From Acinetobacter dispersus (lineage in GTDB: Bacteria; Pseudomonadota; Gammaproteobacteria; Pseudomonadales; Moraxellaceae), in assembly GCF_009884975.1 (NCBI RefSeq), contig NZ_CP041970.1, forward strand, positions 1,736,001-1,800,000: DNA of 64,000 nucleotides. Reading direction: 5' to 3'. A model generated the notes under the pieces. The model saw only the letters and a program-made list of their open reading frames with translations. It did not search any database and had not been told where the DNA came from. The translations under genes and the position numbers were made by a program. Numbering within the stretch: position 1 is the first letter of the stretch; every line of letters begins with the position of its first letter. Positions 1-7,858 of this stretch are shown piece after piece.

Positions 1-138
1 AACCGCAGCAGTCCCTTTAACAACACCTTTAGTGGTCTTATAAGCAACTTTCACAGGTACAGTCACAAGCTTATGAATACAGCCCTGTAACATGAATACA
101 CATGTCACGATTGCGAGTAAACGGATTGTTGTTTTCAT
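1..138 (-). CDS. Small lipoprotein, partial (C-terminus outside window)
   Basis: Reading leftward from the ATG at 138, an open frame runs off the window edge after 46 codons. It starts with a basic n-region (MKTTIR), a hydrophobic stretch and a lipobox LQGC at residues 17-20, so the mature protein would begin at Cys20 and be lipidated. The visible mature part (IHKLVTVPVKVAYKTTKG) is basic and shows no domain I know. It lies 27 bp after the era stop in the same direction and may be the last gene of the lepA-lepB-rnc-era transcription group. Function unknown; membrane (inner or outer) cannot be decided. Confidence 0.7.
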   Translation of the reverse strand, partial: MKTTIRLLAIVTCVFMLQGCIHKLVTVPVKVAYKTTKGVVKGTAAV

Positions 139-164
139 ACCTGTTTCCATTGTCAACGAGACAG

Positions 165-1190
165 TTAAATATCGCTATAACCTAAGCTTTTAAGTGCACG
201 CTCATCATCAGACCAACCGCCTTTAACTTTCACCCAAAGCGTCAGCATGATTTTTTGCTCAAACATTTTTTCCATGTCTGCACGTGCATCCATACCAATA
301 CTTTTCAGCTTCGCACCTTTGTCGCCAATCACAATCGCTTTTTGACCTTGACGCTCTACAAAGATAGTCGCATCAATATAGGTACAAGGTGGTTTTAAAC
401 GACCTGTTTTTTCATTTACAGCTGCTTCTTCAGTTTTGAATGATTCAATCTGAACCGTTAAATCGTACGGAAGCTCTTCACCCAACTGACGCATAATCTT
501 CTCACGAATGATTTCACTCGCAAGGAAACGTTCAGAACGATCGGTAATCTGATCTAATGAATACAAAGGTGGTTGATACGGCAGATATTTTTCAATCGTG
601 TCACGTAAATGATCTAGGTTCGCACCACGTAACGCTGAAACTGGAACAATTTCAGCAAAGTTCATTAACTTAGCACGCTCTCGAATCAGCGGTAAAGCTT
701 CATTTTTATTTTCGAAGGTATCTAGCTTATTGATCACAAGGATCACAGGCATATCTGCATTTTTAAGTTTTTCCAAAACCAATTCATCGTTTTGAGTCCA
801 CTTTTGTGCATCAACCACAAATAAAACCAGATTCACATCGCGCAATGCTGAGTGTGCAGCACGGTTCATCATCTTATTGATGGCACGTACTTCTTTTTTA
901 TGCATCCCAGGGGTATCCACGAATACAGCCTGAGATTTCTCACGTGAATCAATCCCCACGATCTTATGACGTGTGGTTTGTGGCTTACGTGAAGTAATCG
1001 ATAGTTTTTGACCTAGGATGTGATTCATCAAAGTTGACTTGCCCACATTTGGACGGCCAACGATCGCAACAAAACCGCTTTTGAAATCTGAAGGAATTGT
1101 ACTTCCTTGAGAACTAAAAAATTGATCAACTACATTATTGCCATCTTGCTGTTCAGTTGCTTCTGGCTTATTTTCTTCTGAATGAGACAT
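165..1190 (-). CDS. era: GTPase Era
   Basis: Era is a GTP-binding protein that binds 16S rRNA near its 3' end and helps 30S subunit maturation. The 341-residue product has all GTPase motifs: G1 GRPNVGKS near residue 45, G3 DTPG near 92, G4 NKLD near 154 and SAL (G5) near 186. The C-terminal KH domain has the motif [14 protein letters not shown]. It is about 40 residues longer than E. coli Era because of a polar, Gln/Glu-rich N-terminal tail before the G domain. The stop of rnc lies 4 bp upstream, so the two are almost certainly co-transcribed, the usual arrangement in Gammaproteobacteria. Confidence 0.97.
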   Translation of the reverse strand: MSHSEENKPEATEQQDGNNVVDQFFSSQGSTIPSDFKSGFVAIVGRPNVGKSTLMNHILGQKLSITSRKPQTTRHKIVGIDSREKSQAVFVDTPGMHKKEVRAINKMMNRAAHSALRDVNLVLFVVDAQKWTQNDELVLEKLKNADMPVILVINKLDTFENKNEALPLIRERAKLMNFAEIVPVSALRGANLDHLRDTIEKYLPYQPPLYSLDQITDRSERFLASEIIREKIMRQLGEELPYDLTVQIESFKTEEAAVNEKTGRLKPPCTYIDATIFVERQGQKAIVIGDKGAKLKSIGMDARADMEKMFEQKIMLTLWVKVKGGWSDDERALKSLGYSDI

Positions 1191-1194
1191 CAGG

Positions 1195-1890
1195 TTATTG
1201 CTCCAATAATTTTAAAATCTCTGCCGCTGCCGTTTGTTCGGCAAAACGACGACTTGAGCCCTCGCCTATAATTTTTGGCAATCCCGCTACATCACATTCC
1301 ACTTTGAAATGTTGATTAGGGGCATCACCCTGAATATCTACAACCTCGTAAACTGGGAGAGGTTTTTTACGTGCTTGTAAATACTCTTGCAAACGTGATT
1401 TAGGGTCTTTCAGTTGATCTGTCGGTTCGATATGATCAAGATATGGTTCATACCATTTTAACACAATGCGCTCTAGCAAGTTGAGATCATTACTGTCTAA
1501 ATAAATAGCACCAATAATGGCTTCAACCGTATCAGCCAAAATCGATTCACGGTGATGTCCACCCGATTTTAACTCGCCTGTGCTTAAAATTAATGACCGA
1601 CTCAATTGTAAGTCATTTGCAATTTTCCCCAATGCTTCCTGTCGAACCAAAGTCGCACGCATACGTGTTAAACGACCTTCATTTTCTAGGGGATAGGCAT
1701 TATACAAATAATTTGCAACGATCATCCCTAATAATGCATCGCCTAGAAATTCTAGGCGTTCATAATTATGTTTATGGCTGACTGAGCGATGGGTCAAAGC
1801 CAGTTTTAACAAGTCAAACTGTTTAAACTGGTGACCTATTCGCCCTTGCAGCCGTGTATCATTGAGCTTGTTTTGCAGATTTTTGGTCAA
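1195..1890 (-). CDS. rnc: Ribonuclease III
   Basis: RNase III cleaves double-stranded RNA in rRNA precursors and in regulatory RNA pairs. The signature [12 protein letters not shown] near residue 45 carries the catalytic acidic residues, with the second acidic cluster in [14 protein letters not shown]; a C-terminal dsRBD follows ([11 protein letters not shown] to the end). No ATG exists near the start. A TTG at 1890 lies just after a GAGAAG ribosome site and gives 231 residues beginning MTKNLQNKL, close to the roughly 230-residue enzyme of A. baumannii as I remember it; another TTG at 1902 would add four residues. The start lies inside the 3' end of the DUF4845 gene (overlap about 32 bp), implying translational coupling. 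Confidence 0.95.
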   Translation of the reverse strand: MTKNLQNKLNDTRLQGRIGHQFKQFDLLKLALTHRSVSHKHNYERLEFLGDALLGMIVANYLYNAYPLENEGRLTRMRATLVRQEALGKIANDLQLSRSLILSTGELKSGGHHRESILADTVEAIIGAIYLDSNDLNLLERIVLKWYEPYLDHIEPTDQLKDPKSRLQEYLQARKKPLPVYEVVDIQGDAPNQHFKVECDVAGLPKIIGEGSSRRFAEQTAAAEILKLLEQ

Positions 1891-2236
1891 AAGTCTTCTC
1901 AAAGGTCATCACTAAACTGATATTCAGCATGAAAGGCTTACGTATTTCATACTTCTTCATCACCACAAGATCGTCTTTATAAGTCACTTGCGCAATATCT
2001 TTAAAATGTAGATCGCGAATCCCGTTCATATCGAAACGTTGATCCATCTGAGATGCAAACTTACTCGGTGTGATATTTGCAGGACTATCTTTTAATAGCC
2101 CCTCAATTTGAGTATTAATCAGTTTGTCATCCCAGTATGCTGGCCAAATCGCAATTGCCGCTTTCACAGCAACTGCAAATAAAACCACCCCAAATAAAAT
2201 TGCAATATACGAAGTCCCTTGTTGAGATTTACGCAT
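1859..2236 (-). CDS. DUF4845 single-span membrane protein
   Basis: This 125-residue protein starts with a short basic segment (MRKSQQG), then one hydrophobic helix at about residues 9-31, followed by a soluble, presumably periplasmic region of about 95 residues. Size, layout and the position between lepB and rnc match the DUF4845 family, which sits in this operon in many Gammaproteobacteria. The N-terminus looks like a pilin-type or simple signal anchor. No catalytic motif is visible and the family has no settled function. Its 3' end overlaps the rnc start. Confidence 0.85.
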   Translation of the reverse strand: MRKSQQGTSYIAILFGVVLFAVAVKAAIAIWPAYWDDKLINTQIEGLLKDSPANITPSKFASQMDQRFDMNGIRDLHFKDIAQVTYKDDLVVMKKYEIRKPFMLNISLVMTFEKTFDQKSAKQAQ

Positions 2237-2260
2237 CTGTCTATTTCCTATATATTTTTA

Positions 2261-3124
2261 TTAGTCAATCTTACCATTTCGGTTGAAACTTGGAAGATTA
2301 AAACCAGGTTCTTTATGCATCCATACATAAAAAGCACGACCTGTTAGGTTCGCTTCAGGTACAAAGCCCCAAAAACGACTATCTGCACTTTGATCGCGGT
2401 TATCACCCATTGCGAAGTATTGCCCCTTTGGCACGGTTACTTCCCAATCTTGACCATTGCTTTGGATAAATACATCATTCGCTTTTGCAACAAATGGTAC
2501 CAAAGCTTCAGCACCTCTTAATTGCGCAAATTGGAATTGTTCAGCAAGTGGATTGCGTCCTTCCAAGTAACGGATTAAGTGCTGATGTTCACCCAAAGTT
2601 TCCTTGAAATAAAGTGCAGTCGGCGTATCCTGCTGATCTTTTGCACGCGTAAATTGCGTTGCAACTTTTGCAATCTGCTGACCATTGATTGTCAACTCGC
2701 CCGCTTTAAACTGAATATGATCACCCGGCAAACCAACCACACGTTTAATGTAGCTAATGGTTGGTTGTGGTGGATAACGGAATACAATCACTTCACCACG
2801 TTTCGGTTCACCAACGTTAATGATTTTCGAATTTACAATCGGTAAACGAACACCATAATCAAACTTATTCACCAGAATAAAATCACCGGTTTCTAAGGTC
2901 GGAACCATAGAATCTGATGGAATATTAAATGGCTCATACAAGAAAGAACGTAATACAAGTACAACAGCTAACACTGGCCAGAAATCATATGCCCATGTGA
3001 TCAAAAAGTTTTCTTGATTACGCCCACGTGTTGCACGCTGTTTCAATACCAACTTATCCAGTAACCACACCAAAAAGAAAATCAGTGTTGCTGGCACCAG
3101 AATCAAGTTAAAATCAAAATCCAC
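2261..3124 (-). CDS. lepB: Signal peptidase I (GTG start)
   Basis: LepB removes signal peptides from exported proteins at the outer face of the inner membrane. The 287-residue product has two N-terminal membrane segments (about residues 6-26 and 46-63), the catalytic Ser72 in PSDSMVPTL and the general base Lys127 in YIKRVVGLPGD; box E (MGDNRDQSADSRFWG) is near the C-terminus. The start is GTG, preceded at 5 bp by a strong GAGAGG ribosome site. It lies 73 bp downstream of lepA in the conserved lepA-lepB order. Confidence 0.97.
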   Translation of the reverse strand: MDFDFNLILVPATLIFFLVWLLDKLVLKQRATRGRNQENFLITWAYDFWPVLAVVLVLRSFLYEPFNIPSDSMVPTLETGDFILVNKFDYGVRLPIVNSKIINVGEPKRGEVIVFRYPPQPTISYIKRVVGLPGDHIQFKAGELTINGQQIAKVATQFTRAKDQQDTPTALYFKETLGEHQHLIRYLEGRNPLAEQFQFAQLRGAEALVPFVAKANDVFIQSNGQDWEVTVPKGQYFAMGDNRDQSADSRFWGFVPEANLTGRAFYVWMHKEPGFNLPSFNRNGKID

Positions 3125-3197
3125 AAACCCTCTCTTGCAGTGTAACTGCTCGTATTTTGACTGGGTAAAACCAACGTTTCCCCAGCCTCATCATTCT

Positions 3198-5015
3198 TTA
3201 TCTATCAACTTTCAATACGGCTAAGAATGCTTCTTGCGGGATCTCAACACTTCCCACTTGCTTCATGCGCTTCTTACCTTCTTTCTGCTTCGAAAGAAGT
3301 TTCTTCTTACGCGAAACGTCACCACCATAACATTTTGCCAATACGTTTTTACGCATTGCTTTTACAGTAGAACGTGCAATGATTTGCGCACCAATCGCAG
3401 CTTGAATCGCAACATCATACATTTGGCGTGGAATCAGATCTTTCATCTTCTCAACCAATGCAATACCACGATGGCGAGCATCTTGACGGTGGCAGATCAT
3501 TGCCAAGGCATCAACCTTTTCGCTATTAATTAATACATCAACCTTAACCAGAGCTGAACTCTCGAAACGAACGAAGTTATAATCCAGTGAGGCAAAACCA
3601 CGTGAACATGATTTCAATTTATCAAAGAAATCCATGACCACTTCTGCCATTGGAATTTCAAAAGTGATTGATACTTGGTTACCCAAGAATTTCATATCTT
3701 TTTGAATACCGCGACGCTCGATACACAAGGTCATCACATTACCCAAGTATTCTTGCGGCACAAGGATATGACATTCCGCAATCGGTTCACGTAGATCTTC
3801 AACTGTCGAGCCATCTGGCATTTTTGACGGGCTGTCGATATAAATGATATCGCCTTTCTTGGTTAACGCTTCGTAAATAACAGTCGGTGCAGAGCTGATC
3901 AGATCAAGATCGTATTCACGCTCTAAACGCTCTTGTACGATCTCCATGTGCAGCATTCCCAAGAAGCCACAACGGAAACCAAAACCTAAAGCATCTGAAC
4001 TCTCAGGTTCGAAGAATAAAGCAGAGTCATTGATCTGTAATTTTTGCAGCGCTTCACGGAAGGGTTCAAAGTCACTTGAATCAATAGGGAACAGACCTGC
4101 ATAAACCTGTGGTTTAACCTTTTTAAAACCCGGTAAAGTCGCAACATCAGGGGTATTCGAAAGTGTAATGGTATCACCGACTGGTGCACCAAAAATGTCT
4201 TTAATCCCTGCAATTACAAAGCCAACTTCACCTGCTTCAAGAATGTCAGTTTCAGTATGCTTCGGATTGAACACACCCACAGAAGTCACAGGATGTGTTT
4301 GCCCTGTTGATTTCACCAACATCTTGTCGCCCTTACGGATACGACCTTGTTTAATACGAACAAGCGATACAACACCAAGGTAGTTATCGAACCATGAGTC
4401 GATAATTAAGGCTTGTAATGGTGCATCACGATCACCTTCTGGCGCAGGAATGACATCGACCAAACGCTCTAGAACACCTTCGACACCTAAACCAGTTTTT
4501 GCAGAACAAGTAGGTGCATCTGTCGCTTCAATCCCGATAATTTCTTCAATTTCGTGAATCACACGTTCAGGCTCAGCTTGAGGTAAATCAATCTTGTTCA
4601 AGATTGGTAAAACTTCTAAGCCCTGCTCAATCGCGGTATAACAGTTTGCAACTGACTGCGCTTCTACACCTTGAGCAGCATCAACCACCAACAACGCGCC
4701 TTCACATGCAGCCAAAGAACGGGATACCTCATAAGAGAAGTCAACGTGTCCTGGAGTATCAATGAAGTTCAATTGATATTCTTGACCATTTGGGTGCGTG
4801 TAATACAAGGTGACTGACGCGGCTTTGATGGTAATCCCACGTTCACGCTCAAGCTCCATAGAGTCTAATACTTGAGCTTGCATCTCGCGATCTTGCAAAC
4901 CACCGCACATTTGAATGAAACGGTCAGCCAAAGTTGACTTACCATGGTCAATATGAGCAATGATCGAGAAATTGCGTATATTTTTGATATCTACGGATTT
5001 TTTAGCTTGCGCCAT
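3198..5015 (-). CDS. lepA: Elongation factor 4 (LepA)
   Basis: LepA/EF4 is a ribosome-binding translational GTPase. The 605-residue protein has G1 [11 protein letters not shown]3 DTPGHVDF and G4 NKIDLP, then the EF-G-like domains and the LepA-specific C-terminal domain with its basic tail ([17 protein letters not shown]). It is full length and intact. The first 22 codons and 12 bp of leader, including the AAGG ribosome site, are repeated 2097 bp further upstream at 7048-7124. The start and promoter that now serve lepA therefore seem to have come with the inserted DNA, while the old start lies stranded beyond it. Confidence 0.98.
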   Translation of the reverse strand: MAQAKKSVDIKNIRNFSIIAHIDHGKSTLADRFIQMCGGLQDREMQAQVLDSMELERERGITIKAASVTLYYTHPNGQEYQLNFIDTPGHVDFSYEVSRSLAACEGALLVVDAAQGVEAQSVANCYTAIEQGLEVLPILNKIDLPQAEPERVIHEIEEIIGIEATDAPTCSAKTGLGVEGVLERLVDVIPAPEGDRDAPLQALIIDSWFDNYLGVVSLVRIKQGRIRKGDKMLVKSTGQTHPVTSVGVFNPKHTETDILEAGEVGFVIAGIKDIFGAPVGDTITLSNTPDVATLPGFKKVKPQVYAGLFPIDSSDFEPFREALQKLQINDSALFFEPESSDALGFGFRCGFLGMLHMEIVQERLEREYDLDLISSAPTVIYEALTKKGDIIYIDSPSKMPDGSTVEDLREPIAECHILVPQEYLGNVMTLCIERRGIQKDMKFLGNQVSITFEIPMAEVVMDFFDKLKSCSRGFASLDYNFVRFESSALVKVDVLINSEKVDALAMICHRQDARHRGIALVEKMKDLIPRQMYDVAIQAAIGAQIIARSTVKAMRKNVLAKCYGGDVSRKKKLLSKQKEGKKRMKQVGSVEIPQEAFLAVLKVDR

Positions 5016-5027
5016 GGGTTACCTTAA
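4951..5027. repeat. 77-bp direct repeat, copy at the lepA start (functional copy)
   Basis: This stretch covers the first 22 codons of lepA, its ribosome site and 12 bp of leader. It matches 7048-7124 in the same orientation at 73 of 77 positions (offset 2097); differences are at 4962, 4966, 4974 and 4994. Similarity stops abruptly on both sides. The pair bounds an A+T-rich insert with two genes, as expected when an element integrates into the 5' end of a gene and brings a substitute gene start. Confidence 0.9.
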
Positions 5028-5372
5028 TAATATGTACACAACAATGTACTCAATTAAAAAATTGCTTATTGCTGTGGAGAAAAATGTACGAAAAGTTCGG
5101 CACAGTATAAGCACAACAATGTTAAAAATATAGTAAGGGTTTGATAAAAACCTTAGATGTAGAAGCCGCCAATAGATTGACTTTGCTTGCTTGGGCGAAT
5201 AAATCCATCCATTGGTTGGGTATAGAACACAAACTAAGATATGAATCTTGACTTTAAAGCTCAGCAGTCGTAACTATAACTAGATTAGTTCAATTAGGGA
5301 TTGAAATTCACACCTTAATTTAGTTAAAGTGTTTAAACATTTACGTACACTCTCTTTGTTTAAAACAGTCAA

Positions 5373-6068
5373 ATGACTACGGAACAAAAAATGCCAATTC
5401 TTGATCTGCAATTTGCTTTCTTTTTTGCAAATCCACCAATTAACCTAAGATTCGATGAGTTTTCTGTTAATTTGAGAAAAAAACAAATTTTTATAGACAA
5501 TGATTTAGATTTAAACACTTTTATCTATCCTGTCCCTGCTGAAATTCCTGCTGATTTTCCTAGATGCCAAATTACATCAGTAGATCAAATTTTTGATCTA
5601 ACTATTTCTGGTGCTAGATGTGACGTAATTGTAAAAAATAAGCTAAATAGCTCCGTCACCACATTCAAAAGTATTTTATTAGAAATTATTGAATTATTCG
5701 CACAAGAAAAAATTGAAATTAATAGAATTGGTTATGTGACAAGATATTTCACTAAAACTGAAAATCCAGGATTAATAATCAGAGAAAAATTTCTAAAAAT
5801 TAATGATCCTGACTTACAAGAACCTAACATAAGATTTGTTTTTAAGACTGATTTTAATGGAACCATGTGCAATGAAAACTACCAAATTGAAGTAGCTCAA
5901 CAAAGAAACTTTAAAACAGCAACAGAAGATAATATTTTATTACTCACTCAAGATTTCAACACTATTCCAGAAAATAATTCTGTTTTAAATAAGGAATTCT
6001 TAGAATCATTTATGGATAACATCCCTCACGACAGACTAAATAATTACTTTAATTTAATTAGTGAATAA
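5373..6068 (+). CDS. Unknown soluble protein of the lepA insert (first gene of module)
   Basis: The 231-residue product has no signal peptide or membrane segment and looks like a mixed alpha/beta cytosolic protein. Visible features are an N-terminal hydrophobic strand ending FFFANPP (about 16-22), a stretch PVPAEIPADFPR, a segment DLTISGARCDVIV that reads as alternating beta strands, and an acidic helix-rich C-terminus. It reminds me weakly of TIGR04255-like or phage-borne proteins with a PxxxPR-then-beta pattern, but I cannot assign a family. An ATG at 5391 (MPILDL) is an alternative start; a CGGAA stretch 8 bp before it is the better ribosome-site candidate. The next gene starts 2 bp after the stop, so the two work as one unit. 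Confidence 0.8.
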   Translation: MTTEQKMPILDLQFAFFFANPPINLRFDEFSVNLRKKQIFIDNDLDLNTFIYPVPAEIPADFPRCQITSVDQIFDLTISGARCDVIVKNKLNSSVTTFKSILLEIIELFAQEKIEINRIGYVTRYFTKTENPGLIIREKFLKINDPDLQEPNIRFVFKTDFNGTMCNENYQIEVAQQRNFKTATEDNILLLTQDFNTIPENNSVLNKEFLESFMDNIPHDRLNNYFNLISE

Positions 6069-6070
6069 AA

Positions 6071-7045
6071 ATGTCTGAAAATAAAAGTAATAAAGTTAAA
6101 AACACAGATGAGAATGAAGTTATTTATCCTAAAAATAATTCTTCAATCTCATCTAGTGTTTCAAAAAATTCTACGACCCATAATAATTCTGTCACGAATT
6201 CAACCATTGATACTAAAACTGCATACAATAAAGATTTAATTGATAGAATAGCTTCAAAAATTAAGACTTCTAATTCTTCTATTACTTATAATAAAGAAGT
6301 AAAGCCAATTGATTTCCAACACGCTTTTTCAACCATACATGAAAGAAATAACTCAACCATCAATACTATTATTGACAATTTAAAGAATTCTGATCTTTCA
6401 ACAAATTACAATAAAAAAACTTTCTCAAAAATTGATGGTATAGATGAAATATTAAAAAATAAAACTGAGAGAATTGAACAGAATTTACTTAACAAGCAGA
6501 AAATAGCTCTTGATGCTATTGAAAAAAAATTAAGTGATGCAACTACAGATATTGATAAACATAAATCTGATACCAATAGTGAGCTTAAAGAAACGCGGAA
6601 TTCTGTTTTAGGTACTATTGCATTATTTGCTGCTTTTTTTACATTTGTTTCTGTAAATGTCAATATTTTTACAAAAGCTGAAAATGTAACTCAATCACTT
6701 ATTTTTATGCTTTCATTTTGGCTCTGTATTGTTGGTTTTATATCTCTTTTTTTTCTTTTTCTTAATAAAAATATTAATACAAAAATCCATAAAACAATTG
6801 AATTCATTACAACCGTATGTTGCGTACTCCTCTCTGGTTTATTAATGTATTTTTTATTTAACCATAGTGATCAAAGCTCATATAAAAAATTGAATGATAG
6901 TTTAACTACGATTCAAGATGAAAATAAAAAGCTGAAAGAAGAAAACGAGGTATTGAATAAAAAAATTACTAATAAGCTCGCATTGCTTGATGAGCAAGTT
7001 TTAGAGTTACGTAAAAATCAATACCAATTGAATCAATCCCATTAG
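6071..7045 (+). CDS. Unknown triple-span coiled-coil membrane protein of the lepA insert (second gene of module)
   Basis: The 324-residue product has four zones. Residues 1-115 are polar and very rich in Ser, Asn, Thr and Lys, with recurring SNSS/TYNK-type phrases. Residues 118-178 form a charged helix likely to be a coiled coil. Three hydrophobic helices follow (about 178-200, 209-231 and 244-263). Residues 268-320 form a second coiled coil (for example KKLKEENEVLNKKI). With an odd number of spans the two coils would lie on opposite sides of the inner membrane, if all three cross. I recognise no family. Tight coupling to the upstream gene, foreign base composition and the insert context suggest an accessory, perhaps defence or toxin-immunity, role, but that is inference only. 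Confidence 0.8.
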   Translation: MSENKSNKVKNTDENEVIYPKNNSSISSSVSKNSTTHNNSVTNSTIDTKTAYNKDLIDRIASKIKTSNSSITYNKEVKPIDFQHAFSTIHERNNSTINTIIDNLKNSDLSTNYNKKTFSKIDGIDEILKNKTERIEQNLLNKQKIALDAIEKKLSDATTDIDKHKSDTNSELKETRNSVLGTIALFAAFFTFVSVNVNIFTKAENVTQSLIFMLSFWLCIVGFISLFFLFLNKNINTKIHKTIEFITTVCCVLLSGLLMYFLFNHSDQSSYKKLNDSLTTIQDENKKLKEENEVLNKKITNKLALLDEQVLELRKNQYQLNQSH

Positions 7046-7112
7046 CTATATGAGCAATAATCAAGAAATTACGTATATTTTTGATATCTAAGGATTTTTT
7101 AGCTTGCGCCAT
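6969..7112 (-). pseudogene. Stranded lepA 5' fragment fused to a short out-of-context tail
   Basis: From the relic ATG at 7112, 22 codons repeat the LepA N-terminus (MAQAKKS...IIAHI) with two substitutions, Val8 to Leu and Ser17 to Leu. The frame then leaves the homology and runs 25 more codons, antisense to the 3' end of the second insert gene, to a TAG at 6969-6971. The old ribosome site (AAGG) is intact and an extended -10 box lies upstream at 7189-7197, so a 47-residue chimeric peptide could still be made. It lacks any complete GTPase motif and is best read as a remnant. Confidence 0.75.
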
Positions 7113-7124
7113 GGGTTACCTTAA
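7048..7124. repeat. 77-bp direct repeat, distal (relic) copy of the lepA start
   Basis: It matches 4951-5027 with four mismatches. Two of the four change LepA residues, whereas the copy attached to lepA encodes the expected sequence, consistent with this copy having lost selection. It abuts the A+T-rich module on the left and DNA that looks like the ancestral lepA leader on the right. Confidence 0.9.
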
Positions 7125-7188
7125 CAAAATAGAACGCCCTGTACTTTAAAAAAGTAGTGGGCCAAATGGTTTAATAAAATTGCTCGCG

Positions 7189-7197
7189 ATTATAACA
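7189..7197 (-). promoter_or_regulatory. Extended -10 promoter, probably the ancestral lepA promoter
   Basis: On the minus strand this reads TGTTATAAT, a consensus TATAAT with the TG extension. No good -35 box lies 16-18 bp upstream. It sits 77 bp before the relic lepA ATG (7112) and points into the insert. It is most simply the original lepA promoter, now cut off from the gene. The rest of 7125-7274 holds no gene. Confidence 0.5.
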
Positions 7198-7274
7198 GAA
7201 CAGGCTTTCAAAGTATTCAAAATAATAAAAGCTTTAATAGGATCAACTGAACAATTTATCTATATTTAAACCAA

Positions 7275-7730
7275 TTAAACTGCTTCATATGAAATGGAGA
7301 AATCCATTGGGTTTAAATCAGCAGCAATCGGCTGATAAGCTTGCGTAAAACTTGGTGACATCCGTTTCGGCCTTCCTGTTTCAATTTCGATACAGGCCCA
7401 TTTGGTATTGCCGACAAAGAGTATGCTCTGATCTTTAGGTCGATAAAAAGCATACTGGCGAAATGAGTAAAGCGCATTAATATCATCCAACCATGTCCGC
7501 AAAATGACCTCTTCACCTTCAAGCGCAGCTTTACGATATTGAACATGATGTTCAACTGCCACCATTGCATGTTTCAGTTCTAAGTATTGAGCCAGCCCCA
7601 AACCCAAAGTTTCAATATGAGCTGCCGCAACATCTTGCATCCACTGGACATATATGACGTTATTGACATGCCCCAGTACATCAATATGCTCAGGCTGAAC
7701 TTGTATTTTCAAATCAAAAATCGTACTCAT
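7275..7730 (-). CDS. Acyl-CoA thioesterase, hotdog fold (4HBT/FadM-like)
   Basis: The product has the 4HBT signature region EHIDVLGHVNNVIYVQWMQDVA near its N-terminus, including the Asp and the HVNN/Y motif of YbgC/FadM-type thioesterases that hydrolyse acyl-CoA. The start at 7730 gives 151 residues (MSTIFDLKIQV); an in-frame ATG at 7751 would add seven residues with no better ribosome site. Substrate is not predictable. It is separated from degP upstream by a terminator, so it probably has its own promoter in 7755-7800. It would have been the direct upstream neighbour of lepA before the insertion. Confidence 0.85.
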   Translation of the reverse strand: MSTIFDLKIQVQPEHIDVLGHVNNVIYVQWMQDVAAAHIETLGLGLAQYLELKHAMVAVEHHVQYRKAALEGEEVILRTWLDDINALYSFRQYAFYRPKDQSILFVGNTKWACIEIETGRPKRMSPSFTQAYQPIAADLNPMDFSISYEAV

Positions 7731-7800
7731 AATCTCAGGTATTTCATTCATCAAAGTTCAGCTAGCTACACTAATCTAAACACAATGGCATTACAAAACA

Positions 7801-7827
7801 AAAACCACCCTATTTTAGAGTGGTTTT
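7801..7827 (-). terminator. Rho-independent terminator of degP
   Basis: AAAACCAC and GTGGTTTT form a perfect 8-bp stem around an 11-base loop. On the minus strand the stem is followed by TGTTTTG. It starts about 30 bp after the degP stop and separates degP from the thioesterase gene. Confidence 0.8.
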
Positions 7828-7858
7828 ATTTAGTCTTCTACAGCATGTCAATTAAAAC

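Larger units (their letters stand above)
5028..7124. mobile_element. A+T-rich genomic insert at the 5' end of lepA (no integrase seen)
   Basis: The segment lies between lepA and the thioesterase gene and carries two plus-strand genes, opposite to all flanking genes. Its base composition is visibly far more A+T-rich than the neighbours, with long runs of A and T and codons such as AAA, AAT, ATT and TTA dominating. It is bounded by the 77-bp lepA direct repeat, whose distal copy is part of the segment as drawn here. No recombinase, transposase or terminal inverted repeat was found, so it is either a degraded element or cargo moved by another enzyme or by homologous recombination. Region 5028-5372 has no gene; it should hold the present lepA promoter (a TATACT-like -10 on the minus strand near 5110) and the promoter of the insert genes. 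Confidence 0.75.

Noticed and set aside
5373..7045. Assigning the two insert genes to a named defence or toxin-antitoxin system
   Set aside because: No diagnostic domain or catalytic motif was recognised; naming it would be invention.
5028..7124. Composite transposon or insertion sequence
   Set aside because: No transposase and no terminal inverted repeats were seen; the direct repeats are lepA sequence, not target-site duplications of ordinary size.
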